6,531 nucleotides of DNA from Candidatus Thorarchaeota archaeon (lineage in GTDB: Archaea > Asgardarchaeota > Thorarchaeia > Thorarchaeales > Thorarchaeaceae): positions 1 to 6,531 of the forward strand of contig JAGLUV010000003.1 in NCBI GenBank assembly GCA_023134215.1. Direction: 5' to 3'. The notes beneath the pieces were generated by a model. That model ran no database searches. It was not told where the DNA came from and saw only the letters and a program-made list of their open reading frames with translations. The translations under genes and the position numbers were made by a program. Below, piece after piece: positions 1-5,615 of this stretch; position 1 is the first letter of the stretch, and each line of letters begins with the position of its first letter.

Positions 1-807
1 GAAATGAAGTGCCTGCGCTATTTTCTCTGACCGAGTCCATGCCGTTAGAAATCCTGCAGCAAAAGCGTCACCCGCACCAACCGTATCTACTACTGGCACC
101 TCGAATATGTCTGATGTGTGATACTCAAACCCATCAGTTGCTATTGCACCCTTGCTCCCGGTTTTCACTATGATCATGCCTGGAAATCCCTTTGCAAAGG
201 TCTTGAGCGCTTTCTCTGACGGACTAATATTGAAGTACTTCTTGAGTTCGTACTGGTTCACAAAGAGCAGGTCAGTCCCAGGTAGTATCTTCGAGAAGTC
301 CACAGTATCTGCAGCATGACCCGGATCAAACGAAAAAATCATCCCATTGGTTGAGGCGATCTTTAACGCCCTGCCAGTCATCATTGGGAAGCCACCAGCT
401 ACATGAACGCTATTGGCACGTGCAATGTAGTCCTCATCAAGCACATGTTTCTCAAGGAAGCGGTTTGCCCCAGGGTTGGCCACCACTATGTTTCCATCCG
501 TTGGATGCCGCGCCATGAAGAAGAGTCCTGTCGCCTGCTTGCCCAGCACCAGTACATTACTCGTATCCACGCCAAACTTCGACAATTGTTTCAGAACGAT
601 CTCGCCGTAGATGTCATCACCAACACAGCTCACTAGCCCTGTCTTCACACCTAGCAATGTTGATTCCACTGCGAAATTTGCAGCAGAGCCACCAAATGAG
701 ATATGTCCTTTGTCTGTTACAACATGCCGAATGCGACCAGGAAGCGTGTCAACGGACATGACCATGTCAATGTTTATTCTGCCAATGGCAATGATTTCGT
801 TGACCAA
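1..807 (-). CDS. PfkB-family (ribokinase-like) carbohydrate/nucleoside kinase, C-terminus outside the window
   Basis: This is an ATP-dependent sugar or nucleoside kinase of the PfkB/ribokinase superfamily, cytosolic, substrate not determinable here. The reading frame is open from a TTG at 807 to the window edge, 269 codons. Seen: an N-terminal beta strand ending in the family pattern (IIAIGRINID, residues 5-14), the substrate-side Gly-Gly motif GGSAANFA (39-46), and the C-terminal signature DTVGAGDAF (241-249) with the anion-hole GAGD and the presumed catalytic Asp247. Family members are usually about 290-320 residues, so roughly 20-50 are missing. The TTG start is chosen because argF's TAA lies five codons upstream in the same frame, a GAGG lies 8 nt before the TTG, and the next ATG would cut into the first strand. 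The gene starts 12 nt after argF, so the two are probably cotranscribed. Ribokinase, fructokinase or adenosine/cytidine kinase are all possible. Confidence 0.9.
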   Translation of the reverse strand, partial: MVNEIIAIGRINIDMVMSVDTLPGRIRHVVTDKGHISFGGSAANFAVESTLLGVKTGLVSCVGDDIYGEIVLKQLSKFGVDTSNVLVLGKQATGLFFMARHPTDGNIVVANPGANRFLEKHVLDEDYIARANSVHVAGGFPMMTGRALKIASTNGMIFSFDPGHAADTVDFSKILPGTDLLFVNQYELKKYFNISPSEKALKTFAKGFPGMIIVKTGSKGAIATDGFEYHTSDIFEVPVVDTVGAGDAFAAGFLTAWTRSEKIAQALHF

Positions 808-819
808 CTGATCCGCCTC

Positions 820-1752
820 TTATACGACAAGTGCAAGTATCGCCTTTTGCGCATGCAAACGGTTCTCTGCTTGATCGAAGACAACTGAATGGGGTCCATC
901 CATGACCTCTGAAGTAAGTTCCTCATCCCGATGCGCAGGCAAGCAATGCATTACAATGACATCGGACTTTGCCTTCCCAACCAGTCCCTTGTTCACTTGA
1001 AATTGCATCAGCGCACTCTCCTTCTCCTTTGACTTTTCTTGGCCCATCGAGAAGAACGTGTCTGTGTAGATGACATCCGCGTCTTTCACGGCCTCAGTGG
1101 GAGTGTTCACAACCTCGAGCGTCGTGCCGTGCTTCTTGCTGAGTTTATCCGCTCTCTTCATGATATCCTCGATTGGTGTGTAGCCCTTGGGTGACCCAAT
1201 TGTAACGTCCATGCCCATCATCGTGCAACCCTGCATAATGGAGTTACTAACATTGTTCGAATCTCCGACGTAGGTGATTTTGAGACCTTCAAGACTTCCC
1301 TTGTGTTCCTCTATAGTCAACATATCTGCCATGATCTGGCAGGGATGTAGAAAGTCTGACAGCCCGTTTATCACAGGTACAGTAGCATACTTGGCTAGGC
1401 CAGCAACCTCGCTATGAGCATACACCCTCGCCATAATGACATCACAGTATCTGCTGAGAACTTGGGCTGTGTCACCTATTGTTTCACCCCGCCCGAGCTG
1501 TGTTCCACTGGGTTGAAGATAGAGCGCATGTCCACCCAGTTGAGTCATTCCCACCTCAAAAGAAACCCGAGTCCTTGTTGAGGACTTCATGAATATCATT
1601 GCTAGGGACTTGCCCTTAAGGATTTCATGTGGTTTTCCTTTCTTCTGTTTCTGCTTGAGGTTGTGAGCAGTATCCAGAATTTCGCGGAGTTCCTGTGTTT
1701 TAAAGTCTAACAAGTCTATGAGATGTCTACCCTTTAGGCTCAATCTGACCAC
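820..1752 (-). CDS. argF: Ornithine carbamoyltransferase (anabolic)
   Basis: Transfers the carbamoyl group of carbamoyl phosphate to L-ornithine, giving citrulline and phosphate, in arginine synthesis in the cytosol. Length (310 aa) is normal. Seen: carbamoyl-phosphate loop SSTRTR (57-62), HPCQ (136-139), DSNN (164-167) at the start of the ornithine domain, the ornithine-binding SMG loop inside DTFFSMGQE (231-239), and the HCLP motif (269-272). SMG together with HCLP separates this from aspartate carbamoyltransferase. The second domain's usual DVW before SMG reads DTF here. Start is ambiguous: GTG at 1752 has no SD in front of it, because AGAGGTGG (1756-1749) overlaps it. That same AGAGGTGG sits 5 nt before an in-frame TTG at 1743, which would give a 307-residue protein starting at SLKGRHLI. 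A TATA-like box lies about 45 nt upstream, and pfkB follows after 12 nt. No other arginine gene is visible. Confidence 0.96.
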   Translation of the reverse strand: MVRLSLKGRHLIDLLDFKTQELREILDTAHNLKQKQKKGKPHEILKGKSLAMIFMKSSTRTRVSFEVGMTQLGGHALYLQPSGTQLGRGETIGDTAQVLSRYCDVIMARVYAHSEVAGLAKYATVPVINGLSDFLHPCQIMADMLTIEEHKGSLEGLKITYVGDSNNVSNSIMQGCTMMGMDVTIGSPKGYTPIEDIMKRADKLSKKHGTTLEVVNTPTEAVKDADVIYTDTFFSMGQEKSKEKESALMQFQVNKGLVGKAKSDVIVMHCLPAHRDEELTSEVMDGPHSVVFDQAENRLHAQKAILALVV

Positions 1753-1797
1753 CTCTGGCTGTTATGTGCAAACGCGAGCGACATCAGAGCCCCTCAG

Positions 1798-1806
1798 TAA
1801 TAAAAC
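1798..1806 (-). promoter_or_regulatory. TATA-like box before argF
   Basis: On the minus strand the 65-nt gap between ftsY and argF contains GTTTTATTA, an AT-rich island in mixed sequence. A start site about 25 nt downstream would fall near 1777 and leave a leader of about 25 nt before argF. This suggests that argF-pfkB can be transcribed separately from the ribosomal run. It is an inference from position and composition; no BRE is clear. Confidence 0.4.
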
Positions 1807-1817
1807 TGTCCACTCAG

Positions 1818-2729
1818 TCACTTCTCTGACATGAGCCTTTGTGCGAACCACTCGGGATCGAATCGCTGCAAGTCCTCGTAGCCTTGACCTATGCCCACGT
1901 AGACAATGGGCCGCCCAGTAACGAATGCCACTGAGAGGGCAGCGCCTCCCGATGGATCCGCATCAACCTTGGTGAGAATTGCTCCATCGATACCAATTGC
2001 CTTATTGAACTCCTTCGCTTGAGACAATGCATCATTTCCTGCTAATGCATCTCCCACAAAGATCTTGAGATCTGGTGCTGCAACGCGTGCCATCTTCTTC
2101 ATCTCCTCCAGGAGATTCTTGTTGCTCTGCATCCTCCCCGCTGAGTCAATGAGCACAACATCAATGTGTCTAGCCTTTGCGTGGGCAACTGCATCATATG
2201 CGACTGCTGCAGCATCTGAACCATAATCCTGCTTGATGACCCTGACCTCCAGTCTCTCAGCATGCTTGTCAAGTTGCTCTATGCTTCCAGCCCGAAATGT
2301 ATCTCCAGCGGCAATGACTATCGAGAACCCGTTCTTCTTGTAGAGGTGTGCCAGTTTCGCTAGCGTTGTTGTCTTTCCCGTCCCGTTGACACCTACAAAG
2401 AGAATTGTTGTCGAGTCACCTTCATCTCTTCTTTTCTTGGCGAATTCTAGAAGGTCTAGGGGGTATTTAGGTGTAAGAACTTCGATTATTGATTCATGCA
2501 ATGCGGAACGGAAGAGCTTTGTTAGATTCTCCAAGCGCCCAGTTCTGGAACCGAGCATTTTTCCCTTTGTGAGTTCACAAATATGCTCTGCCACTTCGAC
2601 TGCTACATCATTCTGGATAAGGACTAGCTGTAGTTCCCATACTGCATCGGAGAGATTCTTGTCTGTAAGCTCCTTTGTGGTCGCTTTGGTCACAGCATTG
2701 TTGATGGCGCCACGGAGCTTGTCAAACAC
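1818..2729 (-). CDS. ftsY: Signal recognition particle receptor FtsY (SRP GTPase)
   Basis: Membrane-associated GTPase that docks SRP-ribosome-nascent-chain complexes and, by forming a twin GTPase with Srp54, hands them to the Sec translocon. Seen: helical N domain (about 1-95), P-loop GVNGTGKT (113-120), DTFRAGSIEQL (143-153), G3 DSAGR (195-199), DALAGND (227-233), G4 TKVDAD (253-258), and the C-terminal GQGYEDLQRFDP (281-292) typical of FtsY. The TKVDAD and GQGYEDL signatures and the absence of an M domain separate it from Srp54. At 303 residues it is a near-minimal NG protein; the acidic A domain found before the N domain in many FtsY proteins is essentially absent. Start is GTG at 2729, 4 nt after prefoldin's TAG, with GGGGGAG (2743-2737) in the end of the prefoldin gene as SD 7 nt away, so translation is probably coupled. 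Confidence 0.97.
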   Translation of the reverse strand: MFDKLRGAINNAVTKATTKELTDKNLSDAVWELQLVLIQNDVAVEVAEHICELTKGKMLGSRTGRLENLTKLFRSALHESIIEVLTPKYPLDLLEFAKKRRDEGDSTTILFVGVNGTGKTTTLAKLAHLYKKNGFSIVIAAGDTFRAGSIEQLDKHAERLEVRVIKQDYGSDAAAVAYDAVAHAKARHIDVVLIDSAGRMQSNKNLLEEMKKMARVAAPDLKIFVGDALAGNDALSQAKEFNKAIGIDGAILTKVDADPSGGAALSVAFVTGRPIVYVGIGQGYEDLQRFDPEWFAQRLMSEK

Positions 2730-2733
2730 TCCA

Positions 2734-3168
2734 CTACTCCCCCTGCTTTTTCATCTCCGCGGCCAATTGCTGGAACTGTGTGCCCAAATTTGATGACCAA
2801 CCAAGTAGCTGCTGATACTCCTGAGCAAGACCGTCATACTGCTTTTCTAAGCTTGAGATAATCTCCTCAATGCTTTTCTTGGCTTCTGCTATGTTCTGTT
2901 CTATGCTGATGTCTTTCCCGATATGTCTGGTAACCTTCTTTGAATCAACGAGTTTGGCGTGGACATAGATCTCACCGCCCACGTTCATGAGCATCTCTTC
3001 TCCATCCTTCTTCCCATGCAACTCCTCCAGAACCAGCAAGCCAACGCGGTAATTGTCTAGGTATGCCTTTACACGAAGCATTTGCTGTCCCTTGCGTTCT
3101 ATGGTGGTGGAAGCTAACTGCTGTTCTGCGTATACTTTCCGCAGAAGATTCTCCTGCTCGGAAGTCAT
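2734..3168 (-). CDS. pfdA: Prefoldin alpha subunit (GimC alpha)
   Basis: Alpha subunit of the hexameric (alpha2 beta4) prefoldin chaperone, which holds unfolded proteins on coiled-coil tentacles and passes them to the thermosome. Length of 144 aa is usual. Seen: N-terminal coiled coil (about 3-50), a central beta-hairpin segment with the family pattern MNVGGEIYVHAKL (61-73) and IGKDISIEQ (83-91), and a C-terminal coiled coil (about 92-142) ending in EMKKQGE. The central hairpins plus two flanking helices match the alpha class; beta subunits are shorter with a single hairpin. The ATG at 3168 overlaps the stop of eL20 as ATGA, and GGAGAG (3183-3178) lies 9 nt upstream, indicating reinitiation or coupling. 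The beta subunit gene is not in this window. Confidence 0.93.
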   Translation of the reverse strand: MTSEQENLLRKVYAEQQLASTTIERKGQQMLRVKAYLDNYRVGLLVLEELHGKKDGEEMLMNVGGEIYVHAKLVDSKKVTRHIGKDISIEQNIAEAKKSIEEIISSLEKQYDGLAQEYQQLLGWSSNLGTQFQQLAAEMKKQGE

Positions 3169-3410
3169 TCAATCTTGCTCTCCACACCTAGGATTGTCCG
3201 CAACTCAAGACTAACTAATTCCTCAGGCTTTATCTCTATGACCTCGGAAATTTCGATATACCTTCTCTTAACTCTGTGGCGACTGCCGAGATCAGAGAAT
3301 ATGCGTTCTCTTGCATGCGACTCCTTCAGAGCTATCAGTTCCTTTGTGAACGTGAATGTTCTCTTGTTCTTCCTATAGTTTCCGACTGCTCGCCATACTT
3401 TCGTATCCAT
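3165..3410 (-). CDS. rplX: Large-subunit ribosomal protein eL20 (archaeal L18Ae / LX)
   Basis: Small archaeal large-subunit protein homologous to the N-terminal half of eukaryotic L18A (eL20). At 81 residues it has the usual length for archaeal LX. Seen: MDTKVWRAVGNY at the N-terminus, FTKELIALKESHARERIFSDLGS (a strand-helix pair, about 20-43), then the basic family signature RHRVKRRYI (44-52) followed by IxEVxEIxPEEL (53-65). ATG at 3410 has GAGGTG (3423-3418) as SD, 7 nt upstream. It follows aIF6 after 15 nt and its stop overlaps the prefoldin start, an arrangement often seen in archaea next to aIF6, L31e and L39e. Confidence 0.93.
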   Translation of the reverse strand: MDTKVWRAVGNYRKNKRTFTFTKELIALKESHARERIFSDLGSRHRVKRRYIEISEVIEIKPEELVSLELRTILGVESKIE

Positions 3411-3425
3411 AACTAAGCACCTCTA

Positions 3426-4091
3426 TTACACAAATCCCAACACCTGTGAAATATGCGCGAGTTCAACACCTGTGGTGTCAGACCCGGCAATCATTCCATC
3501 GGTATTGGCTAACACGCCGAGACGGGCATACGGGCTGCCTCTGTTCACTGTGCCAACTTCGACATGCACTCTTAACATCTCTGATATGCGTTCAATCTCC
3601 TCGCTGGTCGCCATGGGATGCACGACCGCCCCCTGACTTGTCACTACGGAGCTCACACCGACGATTGGGAGCTTGGCCACAGTGCCGGGGACTACCTCGA
3701 CATCTAGAACATCAGAAATCTGCTTTATTGCTTTTGAATCGAAATCCGGGTGACATATCGCGCCGTTGTCATTGGCCAGTATGATGTTGCCTAGGGCAGT
3801 CATCTTATTGTCTAGCCAGTCTACCGTAATGTCAACACTACCCTTGATTGCAGCCAGCTCTTCATCCCTTGTTGTGTAAGGCAGAAGTAGTCCGCTACGG
3901 TTCGCAACAGACATTAATCCCACAACGTCAAGGCTTGCTACTGTAGACTGAACTATCGGCACATTGAAGGCGCGTTCGAGGGTATCCATGGACTTCTTGC
4001 TCATATGTGGAGATATGAATGCAATCTCATTGGTTATGACAGCAAAGGCTCCGACATTCGGATCGCCCTCGAAATCCGTCCGGGCGATCAA
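3426..4091 (-). CDS. eif6: Translation initiation factor aIF6 (ribosome anti-association factor)
   Basis: aIF6 binds the large subunit near uL14 and the sarcin-ricin loop, and prevents joining with the small subunit until the particle is mature. Length of 221 aa is standard. The pentein fold is visible as five internal repeats, each with a short strand, a Gly/Ala turn and a helix: ITNEIAFISP (19-28), VANRSGLLLP (62-71), LANDNGAICHP (105-115), VTSQGAVVHP (150-159) and LANTDGMIAG (194-203), spaced 43-45 residues. The N-terminus IARTDFEGDPNVGAFA is typical. Start is TTG at 4091, only 6 nt after the L31e stop; GGAGGG (4107-4102) in the last L31e codons serves as SD, about 11 nt from the TTG. Translation is therefore likely coupled to L31e. 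Confidence 0.97.
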   Translation of the reverse strand: MIARTDFEGDPNVGAFAVITNEIAFISPHMSKKSMDTLERAFNVPIVQSTVASLDVVGLMSVANRSGLLLPYTTRDEELAAIKGSVDITVDWLDNKMTALGNIILANDNGAICHPDFDSKAIKQISDVLDVEVVPGTVAKLPIVGVSSVVTSQGAVVHPMATSEEIERISEMLRVHVEVGTVNRGSPYARLGVLANTDGMIAGSDTTGVELAHISQVLGFV

Positions 4092-4097
4092 ACCGCG

Positions 4098-4520
4098 CTA
4101 ACCCTCCGCAAGGTAAACTCGGACCAAATTGTCTGAGTTCTTAGTGGCTCTAATCCTAATTCTTCTGGGCGGTTTCTGAATTCCTCGGGACCAAATTTGC
4201 TCGTTGACTTCAGCCTGAATCACAATCTCTTCCGGCTTCATGTGCCTCTCTACGAATTTTCTGAGAATTCTCACTGCTCTGTTAGATCTGCGGAGTCTGC
4301 TACCAGTCCAGTATGCTCTGCGGAGCGGCACTGTGTAGATTCGCTCATCGATGATTTCTTCCTCTGGAACTTCCTCTGCTGGAGCTACCGCCTCCTCAGC
4401 AGCCGTTTCCTCGGCGTCCTCGACTTCTTCTATCGCCTCTGCCTCTTCTACCTCTTCTATTTCCTCTACCTCAGGCAAATCCTTGGTCTCTTCGACCTTT
4501 TTCTTCTTTTTTGGAGGCAT
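4098..4520 (-). CDS. rpl31e: Large-subunit ribosomal protein eL31 (L31e) with long acidic N-terminal extension
   Basis: eL31 sits at the rim of the polypeptide exit tunnel. Residues 58-140 are a complete, ordinary archaeal L31e: ERIYTVPLRRAYW (59-71), SNRAVRILRKFVERHMK (79-95), EVNEQIWSRGIQKPPRRIRIR (104-124). In front lies a 57-residue extension: PPKKKKKV (2-9), then a low-complexity tract with about 22 Glu in residues 10-57, plus Ala, Val, Ile and a few Asp/Pro, and no Arg. Archaeal L31e is usually only about 85-95 residues. The extension looks translated: ATG 4520 has AGGTGA (4532-4527) as SD 6 nt upstream, there is no in-frame start near residue 58, and the frame is uninterrupted. It starts 14 nt after L39e and overlaps the SD of aIF6. 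The role of the extension is unknown. Confidence 0.95.
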   Translation of the reverse strand: MPPKKKKKVEETKDLPEVEEIEEVEEAEAIEEVEDAEETAAEEAVAPAEEVPEEEIIDERIYTVPLRRAYWTGSRLRRSNRAVRILRKFVERHMKPEEIVIQAEVNEQIWSRGIQKPPRRIRIRATKNSDNLVRVYLAEG

Positions 4521-4534
4521 CTATGCTCACCTGT

Positions 4535-4690
4535 TTATGGCTTTAGTTTAGTTTGACGCCAGTTCCGTTGAGTCGGTGTTCTTCGTACCTTTCCGCTTGT
4601 TCTAACAACGGCCCATGTAGGCACCGAGGAATTCGACTTCAGAGCTCTTGCCATCCTCAGTTTCTTCGCGAGTGGCTTGTTTCTTGCCAT
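4535..4690 (-). CDS. rpl39e: Large-subunit ribosomal protein eL39 (L39e)
   Basis: A 51-residue, highly basic protein that lines the lower part of the exit tunnel where bacterial ribosomes have an extension of L23. The translation begins [20 protein letters not shown] (1-20), continues with [17 protein letters not shown] (23-39) and ends [11 protein letters not shown], which follows the L39e pattern (VPxW near the middle, xRRxWRRTxLK at the end). The family's usual RRHWRRTDLK block is altered here to [10 protein letters not shown], so this copy is somewhat divergent. Two ATGs lie in frame. The SD AGGTGA (4701-4696) is 5 nt before ATG 4690 and overlaps ATG 4696, so 4690 is chosen. It follows PDCD5 by 22 nt and precedes L31e by 14 nt, the order often found in archaea. 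Confidence 0.93.
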   Translation of the reverse strand: MARNKPLAKKLRMARALKSNSSVPTWAVVRTSGKVRRTPTQRNWRQTKLKP

Positions 4691-4695
4691 TTGCA

Positions 4696-4701
4696 TCACC
4701 T
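4696..4701 (-). promoter_or_regulatory. SD that decides the L39e start
   Basis: AGGTGA on the minus strand is 5 nt from ATG 4690 and overlaps the other in-frame ATG (4696-4694). Only 4690 has usable spacing, and it gives the family-typical N-terminus [10 protein letters not shown]. Confidence 0.7.
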
Positions 4702-4712
4702 ATAGCGTTTTT

Positions 4713-5042
4713 CTATCTGAACGTGACTTTCCGTTCTCTTTCCCGTCCCTGAATCTGCTGCAGGAGTGTCTTGAGTTGATCGTCATCCACTCGTCCCTTG
4801 AGTCTGCCTGATGCGGCGAGCTGAATCAACTGCGCCTCTATCTGTTCGGCAAACTGTGGCTTCACCATCTTTACGTTGGTTAGCCGTTGTCGAGCTTCTG
4901 GAGTGAGTATCTGACGAAGAAGAGCATCTTTCTTTGTTTGCGCATCGGCCAGCTGTTGCTCATGGCCCTGCTCTTGGAGCGCTCGCTCTTGGAGGGCCGC
5001 TAGCTTCCTCTGCCGAATTGCGTCAAGCTCTTCATCACTCAA
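4713..5042 (-). CDS. PDCD5-family DNA-binding protein (TFAR19 homologue)
   Basis: Archaeal member of the PDCD5/TFAR19 family, small helical-bundle proteins reported to bind nucleic acid; the exact archaeal role is not established. Length of 109 aa is typical. Seen: an N-terminal Gln/Glu/Ala-rich helix (MSDEELDAIRQRKLAALQ, 1-18) and the conserved core ILTPEARQRLTNVKMVKPQF (45-64), followed by AEQIEAQLIQLAASGRLKGRVDDDQLKTLL (65-94) and a basic tail RERERKVTFR (100-109). Start is TTG at 5042: GGGGTGA (5054-5048) lies 5 nt upstream, and no better in-frame codon exists. The nearby ATG at 5046 is out of frame and stops after three codons. It follows S19e by 27 nt and precedes L39e, a linkage common in archaea that suggests a ribosome-related role (inference). 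Confidence 0.93.
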   Translation of the reverse strand: MSDEELDAIRQRKLAALQERALQEQGHEQQLADAQTKKDALLRQILTPEARQRLTNVKMVKPQFAEQIEAQLIQLAASGRLKGRVDDDQLKTLLQQIQGRERERKVTFR

Positions 5043-5046
5043 TCAT

Positions 5047-5064
5047 CTCACCCCTAGCCCGGGG
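5047..5064 (-). promoter_or_regulatory. PDCD5 SD with possible masking hairpin
   Basis: In the 27-nt spacer after S19e the minus strand reads CCCC (5064-5061), a 6-nt loop GGGCTA, then GGGG (5054-5051) running into TGAG. The right arm is the start of the SD GGGGTGA, so the four G-C pairs could hide the SD until an arriving ribosome opens the stem. Four pairs are few, so this is tentative. Confidence 0.35.
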
Positions 5065-5069
5065 CTTTT

Positions 5070-5522
5070 TCAGTAGTTTTCCAGTTCCGGTATAGCCTTC
5101 GAGAGTTCAATCTTCAATGTAGCCGATAGCTTGTCCATGTAGGACTTGCCCATATTGGTTATTTCTCGACCCTTGTTCCCACGTTTCTTGACGAAGCCAA
5201 CCTTTTCTAGTTGCTGCAGGGCAGTCCTTACAACCGCTCCGCTGCCTCGGTGGAACTTGTTAGGCTTTGTGCCTCTCCTCTTTCTTCCACCGTACTCGAC
5301 TCTCAATCGTTCAATCCCGATTGGGCCTCGCAGGTATATCTTCCTCATGATACTCGCACACCGCGCAAACCACCAGTCCTCTTGATCTGGTGCTCTCTCC
5401 TTGTGAGCGCCTGTCTTGACGTATGAAGCCCATTCCGGAGGTGTGATCTCTTTGCGAGCTTTTATGTCCAGTGCAAGACGCCGTATCAGGATGTTGGCGG
5501 GAATATCATAAACCGTGGGCAT
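5070..5522 (-). CDS. rps19e: Small-subunit ribosomal protein eS19 (S19e)
   Basis: eS19 is a small-subunit head protein of archaea and eukaryotes needed for late small-subunit maturation. With the start chosen here it has 150 residues, the usual size. Seen: MPTVYDIPAN (1-10), PPEWASYVKTGAHKERAP (28-45), DWWFARCASIMRKIY (49-63), GPIGIERLRVEYGG (66-79), RGTKPNKFHRGSGAVVRTALQQLE (83-106) and GREITNMGKSYMDKLS (118-133), all conserved family blocks. The frame extends to a GTG at 5540, but ATG 5522 is preferred: GGTGA (5534-5530) lies 7 nt upstream, and it gives the family-typical MPTVYD start. The gene heads the compact ribosomal run and is preceded by a 173-nt gap with a TATA-like box and GC-rich leader. 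Confidence 0.96.
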   Translation of the reverse strand: MPTVYDIPANILIRRLALDIKARKEITPPEWASYVKTGAHKERAPDQEDWWFARCASIMRKIYLRGPIGIERLRVEYGGRKRRGTKPNKFHRGSGAVVRTALQQLEKVGFVKKRGNKGREITNMGKSYMDKLSATLKIELSKAIPELENY

Positions 5523-5593
5523 ATGTTTGTCACCATACACATTGAAGTGCGTTCACCCTACCTAGAGCCGGCCGGTGGCCTACCCCAGAAGGC
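5523..5593 (-). promoter_or_regulatory. GC-rich predicted 5' leader of the S19e operon
   Basis: If transcription starts about 25 nt after the TATA-like box, the operon begins near 5593 and has a leader of about 70 nt. The stretch 5561-5604 is about 73% G+C, far above its surroundings, and includes the palindrome CCGGCCGG (5568-5575). Several mutually exclusive short stems can be drawn on the minus strand: CCAG-CCTT-CTGG, GCCT/AGGC and GGCC-ACC-GGCC. A ribosomal-protein autoregulation site is one possibility. The 173-nt gap as a whole shows no tRNA or ORF that I can support. Confidence 0.35.
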
Positions 5594-5615
5594 TGGCCCC
5601 GCAATCTAGAGTCCG

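Noticed and set aside
403..888. Several short plus-strand ORFs opposite pfkB and the end of argF
   Set aside because: They overlap each other and two well-supported minus-strand genes; no motifs.
2386..2793. 135-codon plus-strand ORF over ftsY and prefoldin
   Set aside because: Shadow frame opposite two genes with clear motifs; no family resemblance and no promoter.
2972..3187. 71-codon minus-strand ORF in another frame within prefoldin
   Set aside because: Out of frame with prefoldin alpha, which has the full family pattern; no independent SD.
3446..3784. 112-codon plus-strand ORF opposite aIF6
   Set aside because: Shadow frame; composition rich in Arg/His/Trp/Cys, unlike a real protein, and it lies wholly inside aIF6.
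4351..4556. Plus-strand ORFs opposite L31e, including a Ser/Ala-rich one
   Set aside because: They mirror the Glu/Ala/Val codons of the L31e extension (antisense of GAG/GAA gives CTC/TTC), with no SD and no recognisable family.
5523..5540. GTG start at 5540 for S19e
   Set aside because: The SD GGTGA sits inside this extension, 7 nt before ATG 5522, and homologues start at MPTVYD.
5561..5605. tRNA-like segment on the minus strand (GCGGGGC start followed by a D-arm-like GCCT...AGGC)
   Set aside because: No matching 3' acceptor strand GCCCCGC, no T-arm (GGTTC) and no sound anticodon stem follow; S19e coding sequence begins too soon. Treated as a structured leader instead.
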